From Paeniglutamicibacter antarcticus (GTDB taxonomy: Bacteria; Actinomycetota; Actinomycetes; Actinomycetales; Micrococcaceae): a DNA stretch of 64,000 nucleotides. The number at the start of each line of letters is the position of its first letter. Position 1 is the stretch's first letter. The position numbers and the translations under genes are program-made. The stretch lies in NCBI RefSeq assembly GCF_900010755.1, contig NZ_CZJT01000082.1:1-64000 (forward strand). The letters are read 5' to 3'. Below are positions 9,141-16,477 of this stretch, in pieces. A model generated the notes under the pieces. The model was not told the origin of the DNA and ran no database searches. It saw nothing but the letters and a program-made list of their open reading frames with translations.

Positions 9141-9698
9141 ATGGCAAAGAAAAAGACAATGGTTCTAGGAACTTCTGCTGCGGCTCTGGCCTTGGTCGCC
9201 GGGCTTGGCTTTGCGGGAGTTGCCTCTGCAGCTAATTCGTCCCCCACCGCCTCGGATTCTTCCACGGGCACCACCAAAACCGTGCCAGCCGAAAACGGTT
9301 GGCACGGCGGGCATGGCGGCCGCGGTGACCACAAGGGCGGTGGTCAGGAGATGGCCTCGGCCTTAGCCGAAAAGCTGGGAGTCGATCAGGCCAAGGTCAG
9401 CGCCGCACTTGACACGTTCCGGAACGCCAACAAGCCAACCGAACGCACCAAGGGCGAAGCGAAGCCAGAACGCTCCCAGATGGATGCCGTGCTGGCCAAG
9501 TCCCTGGCAGGTTCGCTGGGCATCGACGAATCCAAGGTCACCAAGGCCTTGGAAGAAATCCGTTCGGCGGCTCAAACTGCCCGGGCCTCCGGACTGAAAT
9601 CGAAGCTGGATGCTGCGGTCACCTATGGCAAGCTCACGCAGGCCGAAGCCGACGCCGTCACCAAGGCCATCGAACTGGGAGTCATTGGCGGGCGCTAA
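9141..9698 (+). CDS. Secreted protein with two helical repeats
   Basis: A 185-residue exported protein of unknown role. It starts with a Sec signal (KKK, hydrophobic core, cleavage after VASA), then a Ser/Thr-rich and a His/Gly-rich linker (GGHGGRGDHKGG) that could bind metal. The mature part has two related helical units, LAEKLGVDQAKVSAALDTF and LAGSLGIDESKVTKALEEI, about 60 residues apart, and a C-terminal segment LTQAEADAVTKAIELGV of similar flavour. Such repeats are common in actinobacterial secreted proteins next to ABC or two-component genes. GAAAGGAA precedes the ATG. It could be a substrate or accessory of the ABC pair; that is inference from position only. Confidence 0.75.
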   Translation: MAKKKTMVLGTSAAALALVAGLGFAGVASAANSSPTASDSSTGTTKTVPAENGWHGGHGGRGDHKGGGQEMASALAEKLGVDQAKVSAALDTFRNANKPTERTKGEAKPERSQMDAVLAKSLAGSLGIDESKVTKALEEIRSAAQTARASGLKSKLDAAVTYGKLTQAEADAVTKAIELGVIGGR

Positions 9699-9728
9699 CC
9701 CACCAGTTGCTATCCTCCGACAGGTAAC

Positions 9729-9771
9729 AAGGTGGCCACCGAGGAGTCAATCCACGGTGGCCACCTTTTCT
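9729..9771 (+). terminator. Rho-independent terminator after the secreted protein gene
   Basis: A perfect 12-bp stem, AAGGTGGCCACC at 9729-9740 with its complement at 9756-9767, is followed by TTTTCTTG. It separates the secreted-protein gene from the riboswitch-controlled exporter. Confidence 0.85.
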
Positions 9772-9868
9772 TGCGAGTGCTGTGCCACTAGCAGATTGCT
9801 TACATTTCCACCGGCTGGCTTGCCAAGAAGAAAATTACTGTGACAAGCTATTTTGAGTGCCCAAGACA

Positions 9869-9917
9869 GGGCCTACCGGACGATGGGTGCCGTACCCGGC
9901 TTGCGACAAGACGGCCC
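9869..9917 (+). promoter_or_regulatory. Guanidine-III (ykkC-III) riboswitch
   Basis: The sequence matches the conserved core of the guanidine-III riboswitch: CCGGACGA at 9876-9883, GCCGTACCCGG at 9889-9899 and ACAAGACGG at 9906-9914. The helices fit too: GGGCC (9869-9873) pairs with GGCCC (9913-9917), CCGG (9876-9879) with CCGG (9896-9899), and CCGT (9890-9893) can form the pseudoknot with ACGG (9911-9914). The element ends four bases before the Shine-Dalgarno GGAG of the exporter gene, which suggests translational control by guanidinium. This RNA class is known to precede sugE-type exporters in actinobacteria. Confidence 0.9.
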
Positions 9918-9930
9918 ATTGGAGACTGTC

Positions 9931-10251
9931 ATGTCCATGTCATGGATTGTTTTGATCATTTCCGGCGTTCTTGAGGCCGTTTGGGCCACGGCGCTGGGCC
10001 GCTCCGAAGGGTTCAGCAAACTCGTTCCCAGCATCGTCTTTGCTGTCGGGCTGATTGCCAGCATGGGCGGCCTGGCCTGGGCCATGCGAGAACTTCCCAT
10101 CGGAACCGCTTACGCGGTGTGGGTCGGCATCGGTGCAACGCTGACCGTCATATACGCCATGGCAACCGGAACCGAATCGGTTTCCTTGCTCAAAATATTG
10201 TTCCTGGTCATGATTGTTGGCGGCGTCGTGGGACTCAAATCCCTCCACTAA
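9931..10251 (+). CDS. sugE: SMR-family guanidinium exporter Gdx (SugE)
   Basis: Small multidrug-resistance type membrane protein, 106 aa with four helices, that would export guanidinium in exchange for protons. It carries the essential Glu in helix 1 (SGVLEAVWATALGRSEGFSKL), and the segments SMGGLAWAMRELPIGTAYAVWVGIGA and a C-terminal GVVGLKS that characterise SugE/Gdx rather than EmrE. The ATG at 9931 is chosen because GGAG lies five bases upstream and the open frame before it runs through the riboswitch. Its control by a guanidine-III riboswitch supports guanidinium as the natural substrate. It is a single-gene unit closed by a hairpin. Confidence 0.92.
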   Translation: MSMSWIVLIISGVLEAVWATALGRSEGFSKLVPSIVFAVGLIASMGGLAWAMRELPIGTAYAVWVGIGATLTVIYAMATGTESVSLLKILFLVMIVGGVVGLKSLH

Positions 10252-10262
10252 ATCGAATCGGC

Positions 10263-10296
10263 TGGAATCGAATGCACCTTGGTGCGTTCGATTCCA
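10263..10296 (+). terminator. Hairpin after sugE
   Basis: A 16-bp stem (10263-10278 with 10281-10296, one G-T pair) with a two-base loop lies 12 bases after the sugE stop. There is no T tract, so termination is likely but not certain. Confidence 0.6.
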
Positions 10297-10317
10297 TCGA
10301 ACCTTGGCGTGTTGACG

Positions 10318-10449
10318 CTAAAGGTCGATGACGACGTTCAGCTGGCGCGGTCGGTGTACGCCCTCGACACGTTCTAGCTCGATGCTGGATACGGGAATCA
10401 CGCAAACGTGGTGGTCCGGTACCAAGGAAATCGCCTATACGGCGACGAC
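10318..10449 (-). pseudogene. Decayed 3' fragment of a second lutC
   Basis: Read on the minus strand this encodes AISLVPDHHVCVIPVSSI followed directly by ELERVEGVHRPRQLNVVI and a stop, which closely matches the C-terminal part of the intact LutC encoded at 11448-12074. Compared with it, an 87-bp (29-codon) segment is missing; in the intact gene that segment is flanked by two CGATG copies (11516 and 11603), so the loss looks like a deletion between short repeats. A TAG lies just before AIS and no start is present. About four in five bases match the intact gene, so the copies are not recent. The toxin-antitoxin pair sits exactly between the two. Confidence 0.75.
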
Positions 10450-10481
10450 TTCGGGGCAAGCGCGATCGTTGGGATCGGTGG

Positions 10482-10859
10482 TTAGCGATTGCGGGGAGCC
10501 CGTTTCCCCTTCGCCATGGTTGCCCGTGGGTGACCCGTTGCTGCCAGCGTGAGCCAAACAATTCGATTTTCTCGATCAATGCAATACCAGAGCCTGGCGC
10601 TGGACGAGATGTCATACTGCCACTGTTCCAATTGGGTTCCGCCGATCATCCGAGATCCGAGGGAGCCGCGTAGTTGCTTCTGTACGTCTGAACGAACTGC
10701 AGGGGACTGTTTCAAGCACTCTTTGGCCTCAGCGGTATTGCCCGGGAACTGCTTCTCCAACTCCGTGAAAGCCAGGGATTCCTTAGTGGCATACCGGATT
10801 TCCCACTCGTTATCAGCCGGTGGCGGGGGAACTTGGTCGCCTCGCTTGGGGCGCACCAT
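10482..10859 (-). CDS. RelE-like toxin of a type II toxin-antitoxin pair
   Basis: A 125-residue basic protein. The core WEIRYATKESLAFTELEKQFPG, then QKQLRGSLG and EQWQYDISSSARLWYCID, ends with a strand pair and TGHPRAT; this is the fold pattern of RelE/ParE-type toxins as found in actinobacterial TA pairs, which usually cleave mRNA on the ribosome. A Pro-rich N-terminal extension precedes the core. Its start codon lies two bases after the stop of the upstream gene, the typical antitoxin-first order. Catalytic residues cannot be assigned with confidence from sequence alone. Confidence 0.75.
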   Translation of the reverse strand: MVRPKRGDQVPPPPADNEWEIRYATKESLAFTELEKQFPGNTAEAKECLKQSPAVRSDVQKQLRGSLGSRMIGGTQLEQWQYDISSSARLWYCIDRENRIVWLTLAATGHPRATMAKGKRAPRNR

Positions 10860-10861
10860 GA

Positions 10862-11341
10862 TCAGGCGATTGAAGCAGTGGGCATGTCTACCGGCATATC
10901 GAGTGGCTCCGGAACGTCACGGGACAGTGAAGCAGCCAAAGCGCTGTCCGACCAAATCTCTGCTGTGTTGCGCCAATCCTCGATCAGCTCGGAAAAAGCC
11001 GTGTAACGGCCAATGGAGGCACACGCTCGGAGGGTGTCTGCGGATTCCTTGGCGAACGCTTCGCGGTCGGCATCTGGAAGGAAAGCTACCCACGGAAGGG
11101 TCGAGGCAAGTGCGTCGGTAAAGCGGTGCACCATCGATTCATCCTGCACCAGTGTCACCAGTGCAGCGGAAAGGAAGTCTGTGGCTTGGGCAGTGGCTTG
11201 GGCGCGAGTCTCGGTCTCCAAGACCCAGGTGGGTCGGCCCGCACGCTGTTGGAGCACGAGGATGCTGTCGTCGCGCTCTGCCTCAGAGAGATGTTGGTTG
11301 TAATTCTGGATGAACCGACTCATCGGCAACTTCGTGGCCAT
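10862..11341 (-). CDS. Antitoxin of the RelE-like pair
   Basis: A 159-residue protein, first gene of the two-gene operon. The N-terminus MATKLPMSRFIQNYNQHLSEAERDDSILVLQQRAGRPTWVLETETRAQA resembles Phd/YefM-type DNA-binding antitoxins (a short segment that sets up the operon, then a strand-helix unit), followed by a helical region of about 90 residues that is much longer than in classic Phd proteins. The start lies seven bases from a perfect 26-bp palindrome, which would be the autoregulatory operator. The antitoxin family is inferred from order, size and operator rather than from a strong motif. Confidence 0.65.
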   Translation of the reverse strand: MATKLPMSRFIQNYNQHLSEAERDDSILVLQQRAGRPTWVLETETRAQATAQATDFLSAALVTLVQDESMVHRFTDALASTLPWVAFLPDADREAFAKESADTLRACASIGRYTAFSELIEDWRNTAEIWSDSALAASLSRDVPEPLDMPVDMPTASIA

Positions 11342-11347
11342 AGCTCC

Positions 11348-11373
11348 ATTCTACGTAACTAGTTACGTAGAAT
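11348..11373. promoter_or_regulatory. Perfect 26-bp palindrome, likely TA operator
   Basis: The 26 bases around the centre at 11360/11361 (half-site ATTCTACGTAACT) are a perfect palindrome just upstream of the antitoxin start. Such symmetric sites usually bind the antitoxin or the TA complex and repress the operon. The half-site contains the nested palindromes TACGTA and ACTAGT. Confidence 0.75.
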
Positions 11374-11447
11374 TCAATGGTTTGCTGGTTTGCCGGACGG
11401 GTGTTCGTCGATGGATGCGGCGGGAACTGGAAGCCCCCGCCGCGGCT

Positions 11448-12074
11448 CTAGAGCCCCTTGACGATGATGACGTCCAGCTGGCGCGGGCCGTGCACGCCCT
11501 CGACGCGCTCAAGTTCGATGTCGCTGGTGGCGCTCGGCCCGGAGATCCAGGTCAGCGGTCGGGTGATGTCCATGCGCGGCAATGCCTCGGGCAGCAGTCG
11601 CACGATGCTGGACACCGGGACCACGCACACGTGGTGGTCCGGGACCAGGCTGATGGCGCGGCGGCCCTGATTGGCAGTGCCATCGAGCACGATGGTGCCG
11701 GACTCTGCGACGGAGACCGCCGAGGAAGTCAGCACCGCGCTGGTTTCATCCAGCTCGGAAACGCTCAGCACCGCACCTGGTGCGTCGATGCGGAGGCGGG
11801 TGTCCGCGGCATCAAACCACCTCTCGTCGATGCCGTGCGGGATGACGTAGCTGGTGGCATCCTTGAGGCGTTCGACAATGGTCGCCGGAAGCCCGGGGGC
11901 ATCGACGACATCAACGTGGGCCTTGTAATCCTCGAGCCGGTCAACCAACAGCTCGATGAGCTCGGCCTCTGCCATGTCCGAGGTGGTTCGGTAGTCGCGG
12001 GGGACCGGCCCGGGGTTCGGGGCATCGTGCAGGGCCGCGGTGATGCGGGAGAGGATTTCTTCCTTGGCGCTCAT
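11448..12074 (-). CDS. lutC: LutC, lactate utilisation protein C (LUD domain)
   Basis: Third component of the LutABC lactate dehydrogenase that oxidises L-lactate to pyruvate. The 208-residue protein is a single LUD (DUF162) domain: TSSAVSVAESGTIVLDG and ISLVPDHHVCVV are the conserved substrate-pocket segments. The start at 12074 (MSAKEE) is preferred since AGGAG lies about ten bases upstream and it follows the lutB stop by four bases; a longer reading to 12107 runs into lutB. It is the last gene of the operon lutA-lutB-lutC. A broken relative lies at 10318. Confidence 0.92.
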   Translation of the reverse strand: MSAKEEILSRITAALHDAPNPGPVPRDYRTTSDMAEAELIELLVDRLEDYKAHVDVVDAPGLPATIVERLKDATSYVIPHGIDERWFDAADTRLRIDAPGAVLSVSELDETSAVLTSSAVSVAESGTIVLDGTANQGRRAISLVPDHHVCVVPVSSIVRLLPEALPRMDITRPLTWISGPSATSDIELERVEGVHGPRQLDVIIVKGL

Positions 12075-12078
12075 CTTC

Positions 12079-13584
12079 TTAATTCTCCTGCTGATGCGTA
12101 GGGGCAACCGGGGTGTGGTCCTTCTTCCACCAGTCGCGGAAGGATTGTGCCGGGGGAGCGGGGATGTCGCGGGACTGGGTCCAGCCCGCGGCGATGCCCG
12201 GAAGGCGTTTGATCTTCTTGTCCCGCCCCGCCGCGAGCTTGCCGAAGGGCAGGCCCTTTTCCAACAGGGCCAGGTGCTTGCCGGAGGAGAATGCCCAGCC
12301 GGCGCCCTTCATCATGAGGTCCATCTGGGTGGGCAGTTTCTTGGTCCCACGCTTGGAATCGACGTCCTCCCCGCGCAGGTGCACGAGGATCTCCGGGATG
12401 TTGATCTTCACTGGGCAGGCGTCGAAGCAGGCGCCGCACAGCGAGGAAGCGTAGGGCAGCGAGCTATTTTCCTCGGACTTGATGCCGGTGAGCAGTGGGG
12501 TGAGGATCGCTCCGATCGGTCCCGGGTAGGTGGAGCCGTAGGCGTGCCCGCCGGTGCGCTCGTAGACCGGGCAGACGTTCATGCAGGCCGAGCAGCGGAT
12601 GCAGTTCAGCGCGGTGCGCCCGTACTTGTCAGCCAGGGCAGCGGTGCGTCCGTTGTCCAGCAGCACCAGGTGCACGTTTTGCGGTCCGTCGCCCTCGGTG
12701 ACGCCGGTCCACAGTGAGGTGTAGGGGTTCATCCGCTCACCGGTGGAAGAGCGCGGCAACAGTTGCATGAAGACTTCGAGGTCCTCCTTGGCCGGCAGCA
12801 GCTTCTCGATGCCCATGACGGTGATCAGGGTTTCGGGCAGCGTCAGGCACATGCGTCCGTTGCCCTCTGACTCGACGACCGCCAGGGTGCCGGAATCGGC
12901 AAGTGCGAAGTTGGCGCCGGAGATGGCGACCTTCGCGGAGAGGAACTTGCGGCGCAGGTGTTCGCGGGCGGCCATGGCCAGCAGGCGCGGTTCGTCGGTG
13001 AGGTTCGGGTCCACGTTCGGCATTTCCTTTAGGAAAATGTCGCGGACCTCGGTGCGGTTCTTGTGGATGGCCGGGACCAGGATGTGGCTGGGCTTGTCGT
13101 GCCCCAGCTGGACGATCAGCTCTGCAAGGTCGGTCTCGAAGGCGGAGATGCCCTGTTCCTCGAGGTACTCGTTGAGCCCGATTTCCTGGGTGGCCATGGA
13201 CTTGACCTTAACGACTTCGGTGGTGTTCTGCTCGCGGATCAAATCGGCGACGATCTTGTTGGCCTCGTGGGAGTCGCGTGCCCAGTGGATGATGCCGCCG
13301 CGTGCCGTGAAGTTCTTCTCGAACTCCTCAAGCAATGCCGGCAGGTTCGCCATGACCAGGTCTTTGGTGGCGGAGCCCGCGTCGCGCAGTTCTTCCCAGT
13401 CGGGGAGTTCCGCGACGACCTTCAGGCGTTTGTCCCGGATGGTGTGGGTTGCATGGCGCAGGTTGGCTCGCATCTGGGTGTTGCCCAGTTCGCGGTGCGC
13501 CGCGGCCGGGAAAGGCTCCTCGATGTGAAGGTTGCCATCACCGAAGACCGGGAGCGCGGGCATTCCCATGAAGACGTTGCTCAT
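12079..13584 (-). CDS. lutB: LutB, iron-sulfur lactate oxidation subunit
   Basis: A 501-residue LutB. The N-terminal 300 residues form a LUD domain (ATQEIGLNEYLEEQGI, ANFALADSGTLAVVESEGNGRM); the C-terminal part carries two [4Fe-4S] motifs, CIRCSACMNVCPVY and CGACFDACPVKI, which pass electrons from lactate. It starts directly after the lutA stop (adjacent bases 13584 and 13585) with AAAGGAC inside the lutA end, so the genes are coupled. Length matches LutB proteins of other Gram-positives plus a short C-terminal extension. Confidence 0.93.
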   Translation of the reverse strand: MSNVFMGMPALPVFGDGNLHIEEPFPAAAHRELGNTQMRANLRHATHTIRDKRLKVVAELPDWEELRDAGSATKDLVMANLPALLEEFEKNFTARGGIIHWARDSHEANKIVADLIREQNTTEVVKVKSMATQEIGLNEYLEEQGISAFETDLAELIVQLGHDKPSHILVPAIHKNRTEVRDIFLKEMPNVDPNLTDEPRLLAMAAREHLRRKFLSAKVAISGANFALADSGTLAVVESEGNGRMCLTLPETLITVMGIEKLLPAKEDLEVFMQLLPRSSTGERMNPYTSLWTGVTEGDGPQNVHLVLLDNGRTAALADKYGRTALNCIRCSACMNVCPVYERTGGHAYGSTYPGPIGAILTPLLTGIKSEENSSLPYASSLCGACFDACPVKINIPEILVHLRGEDVDSKRGTKKLPTQMDLMMKGAGWAFSSGKHLALLEKGLPFGKLAAGRDKKIKRLPGIAAGWTQSRDIPAPPAQSFRDWWKKDHTPVAPTHQQEN

Positions 13585-14382
13585 TTACTTGCGTCCTTTT
13601 CCTACGAAGATCTCGCCCGTCACGGAGACTGGCTCATCGATGGTGCTTGCAAGGATCTCTGCGAAGTGCAGCGTTGTTGTTTCGGACTTGGTGCGCGAGA
13701 GCCCGCCGCCGATGTGCATGAGACAGGACGCGTCGCCGCCGGAGCATAGTGAAGCGCCGGTGGAGACCACGTTCCTTGCCTTGTCCTCGAGCATTGCCGA
13801 GGAGACGTCAGCATTTTTCATGGAGAAGGTGCCGCCGAAGCCGCAGCACTGGTCTGCCTCGGGAAGATCGGCGACTTCGATGCCGCCGACGGACTTGAGC
13901 AGGTCAAGCTGGCGGTCGCCAAGTTTCAGTGAGCGCATGCCGTGGCAGGAGGGGTGGTAGGTGATCCGATGCGGGAAGTGCGATCCGAGCTGTCCGGCGG
14001 CGTTGGTGACGCCCAGAACGTCGACCAATAGCTGGGAAAGTTCGTAGGTCTTGGCACCCACCGCCTCGGCACGTGCCTTCAGCGCGGAGTCGCCGCAACG
14101 TTCGGCAAGGACCGGGTGCTGGTGTTTGACCGAGGCGACGCAGGAACCCGAGGGTGCGACGGCGACGTCGTAGGTTTCTGCTTCGAAGGCCTTGACGTGG
14201 TTGGCAACCACGGGAAGGGCCTCGTCCATGTAGCCGGAATTGATGTGCATCTGCCCGCAGCATGCCTGGCCGGCGGGGAAGACGACCTCGTGGCCGAGCC
14301 GCTCGAGGATCTTGACCGTGGCACGCGCGGTTTGCGGATACATGGCATCGACGATGCAGGTGGCGAATAAGGCGATTTTCAT
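13585..14382 (-). CDS. lutA: LutA, cysteine-rich (CCG-domain) lactate oxidation subunit
   Basis: First gene of the lut operon, 265 aa. It contains two cysteine-rich CCG domains: FPAGQACCGQMHINSGY near residue 40 and DLPEADQCCGFGGTFSMKN near residue 195, which bind an unusual iron-sulfur cluster as in GlpC/HdrB proteins. With LutB and LutC it forms an NAD-independent L-lactate dehydrogenase that feeds the respiratory chain. The promoter side holds TGGTCTGACCA at 14421, overlapping a TAGTAT that could be its -10, so the operon should be repressed by the FadR-type regulator at 16478 and induced by lactate. Confidence 0.93.
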   Translation of the reverse strand: MKIALFATCIVDAMYPQTARATVKILERLGHEVVFPAGQACCGQMHINSGYMDEALPVVANHVKAFEAETYDVAVAPSGSCVASVKHQHPVLAERCGDSALKARAEAVGAKTYELSQLLVDVLGVTNAAGQLGSHFPHRITYHPSCHGMRSLKLGDRQLDLLKSVGGIEVADLPEADQCCGFGGTFSMKNADVSSAMLEDKARNVVSTGASLCSGGDASCLMHIGGGLSRTKSETTTLHFAEILASTIDEPVSVTGEIFVGKGRK

Positions 14383-14420
14383 TCTGGACCCTTCCGGCGT
14401 GCTCTGCCGAGGAAATGATG

Positions 14421-14431
14421 TGGTCTGACCA
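14421..14431. promoter_or_regulatory. LldR/FadR-type operator, lut side
   Basis: TGGTCTGACCA fits the LldR/FadR-family consensus TnGTnnnACnA exactly. It abuts ATACTA (TAGTAT on the minus strand), a plausible -10 for lutABC. Shares the pattern TGGTCnGACCA with the pair at 14529-14553. Confidence 0.75.
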
Positions 14432-14528
14432 TACTAGGACGTGAGGGGGCGCACGTCTACCTGGGCAGCGCCAGCCCTATTCCTGTGATTCGACTCACGC
14501 ATTAGTATAAATTTAAGCTATGATCTCG

Positions 14529-14553
14529 TGGTCAGACCATAGTGGTCGGACCA
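14529..14553. promoter_or_regulatory. Paired LldR/FadR-type operators, lactate permease side
   Basis: Two copies, TGGTCAGACCA (14529-14539) and TGGTCGGACCA (14543-14553), stand 14 bases apart, just downstream of TATGAT at 14519-14524, a plausible -10 for the permease gene. Binding here would block transcription of the permease. Confidence 0.75.
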
Positions 14554-14614
14554 CGGGTGCGACGGTGTGCCCATATAACTTATCGGCCTCTCCACCCATC
14601 GCGAAGGACGTCCC

Positions 14615-16309
14615 ATGGACACTTACATTCCCTCAACGGAACCGCTGGCAGGAAGCGTTGCGCTCTCGGCCATCGTTTCGCTGCTGCCCCTGGTGACGTT
14701 CTTTGTCATGCTGGCAGTCGTCAAGGCCAAGGCCCATGTTTCCGGCCTTGTTTCTCTGGTGGTTGCCATCTTGGTCGCAATTTTCGTCTTCAAGATGCCT
14801 ACCGGCATGGCCCTGATGTCAGGTGTGATGGGTGCTGTCTTCGCGGCATTCCCGGTGGTCTGGATCGTCATCATGGCGATCTGGCTCTACCAGATCTCGG
14901 TTATTTCCGGCCGCTTCGAGGACCTGCGACGCGTCTTTGACGTGATCGGCGGCGGCGACGTACGCGTCCAGTCGATCCTGATTGCCTTCTGCTTCGGCGG
15001 GCTGCTCGAGGCCCTTGCCGGATTTGGTGCCCCGGTTGCCATCACCGCCACCATGCTGCTGGCCTTGGGCATGGCCCCGTTGCGCGCCGCCGCCGCGGTG
15101 CTCATTGCCAACACCGCACCGGTCGCCTTCGGCGCCGTGGCCATCCCGATCACCACTGCGGCCGCACTCACCGGCCTGGATGCAAACCACATCGGTGCCA
15201 TCGTCGGTCACCAGGCCCCCATCCTGGCGATCTTCGTGCCGACCATCCTGTTGCTGGTTCTTGACGGCAAGCGCGGCGTCAAGGAAGTCTGGCCTGCTGC
15301 GTTGGTCATCGGCGGTTCCTTCGCCGTGGCGCAGTTCCTCTGCGCAACGTACTTCTCTTACGAACTCACCGACATCGTCGCCTCGCTGGCCGGACTTGGA
15401 GCTGCAGTGATCTTCCTGCGGTTCTGGACCCCGAAGGGCCGCGACGAGGCGCGCAAGCGTGTACTGGTGGGCGAAGCTGCCCACGCAGCCCACGCAGCAG
15501 GCCAGGGCCAGAAATTGCATGCGAGTTCAACCTTCCTGGCACTGTTCCCGTACCTGCTGGTCATCGTCGTCTTCGGCATCGCCAAGCTGTGGACCGCGGG
15601 CGTCAGCGTCCCGGCCGCCCTCGCCGCAACCGATATCAAGGTCAAGTGGCCCATGCTTTACGGTCACGTGCTGGACCCCGACGGCAACCCGGTTTCCTCC
15701 ACGGTTTACAACTTCCAGTGGCTTTCAAACCCGGGCACGCTGTTGCTCTTCACCGGCTTGATTGTTGCCGTGGTCTACTCGATCTTCGACGCCAACGGCA
15801 AATACAAGATGAAGTTCTCCGCGGCCATCATCGAAATAGGCCGCACCATTTACAACATGCGCTGGGCCGCCGCCACGATCCTGTCCGTGCTCGCACTTGC
15901 CTACGTCATGAACCTTTCCGGCCAGACCATCACCATCGGCACCTGGCTCGCCGGAACTGGCGCGTTCTTCGCCTTCCTGTCCCCGATCCTGGGCTGGATC
16001 GGCACCGCGGTGACCGGCTCTGACACCTCGGCCAACGCGCTGTTCGCCAAGCTGCAACAAACCGCAGGCATCAACGCTGGCATCGACCCGAACCTGCTGG
16101 TTGCAGCAAACACTTCCGGCGGCGTCGTCGGCAAGCTGATCTCCCCGCAAAACCTTGCGATTGCCGCAACGGCAGTGGGCATGGAAGGCAAGGAATCGGT
16201 CATCCTCAAGAAGGTTGCCGGCTGGTCAGTGGGCATGCTGTTGGTGCTCTGCATCCTGGTTTACCTACAGTCCACCCCGGTCCTGAGCTGGATGCTGCCA
16301 ACCCCGTAG
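14615..16309 (+). CDS. lctP: L-lactate permease (LctP/LldP family)
   Basis: Lactate/glycolate:proton symporter of 564 aa with about 13 hydrophobic helices. Family markers are visible: FCFGGLLEALAGFGAPVAITA, ANTAPVAFGAVAIPI and TGSDTSANALFAKLQ, ending with the conserved NLLVAANTSGGVVGKLISPQNLAIA. It is transcribed divergently from lutABC, and both promoters share TGGTCnGACCA operators, so uptake and oxidation of lactate form one regulon. A hairpin follows the stop codon. Confidence 0.95.
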   Translation: MDTYIPSTEPLAGSVALSAIVSLLPLVTFFVMLAVVKAKAHVSGLVSLVVAILVAIFVFKMPTGMALMSGVMGAVFAAFPVVWIVIMAIWLYQISVISGRFEDLRRVFDVIGGGDVRVQSILIAFCFGGLLEALAGFGAPVAITATMLLALGMAPLRAAAAVLIANTAPVAFGAVAIPITTAAALTGLDANHIGAIVGHQAPILAIFVPTILLLVLDGKRGVKEVWPAALVIGGSFAVAQFLCATYFSYELTDIVASLAGLGAAVIFLRFWTPKGRDEARKRVLVGEAAHAAHAAGQGQKLHASSTFLALFPYLLVIVVFGIAKLWTAGVSVPAALAATDIKVKWPMLYGHVLDPDGNPVSSTVYNFQWLSNPGTLLLFTGLIVAVVYSIFDANGKYKMKFSAAIIEIGRTIYNMRWAAATILSVLALAYVMNLSGQTITIGTWLAGTGAFFAFLSPILGWIGTAVTGSDTSANALFAKLQQTAGINAGIDPNLLVAANTSGGVVGKLISPQNLAIAATAVGMEGKESVILKKVAGWSVGMLLVLCILVYLQSTPVLSWMLPTP

Positions 16310-16344
16310 TCCGAGGCCGCGATGCGGCGAGCAGGATTGTGGGC

Positions 16345-16389
16345 ATGGCCCGTGTTGCCGGAAAATTTCCTCCCGGCAACACGGGCCAT
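16345..16389 (+). terminator. Hairpin after the lactate permease gene
   Basis: A perfect 17-bp stem (16345-16361 with 16373-16389) and 11-base loop follows the permease stop by 35 bases. There is no clear T run, but the stem is strong and separates permease from regulator. Confidence 0.65.
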
Positions 16390-16477
16390 TGGCAGCTGCC
16401 GGGTCAGTAGTTGCAGATGGAACCGATCCACCGGTGCGCTGCTCCAACGCCTCCGCGAAACATGGGAAAATGAACTC

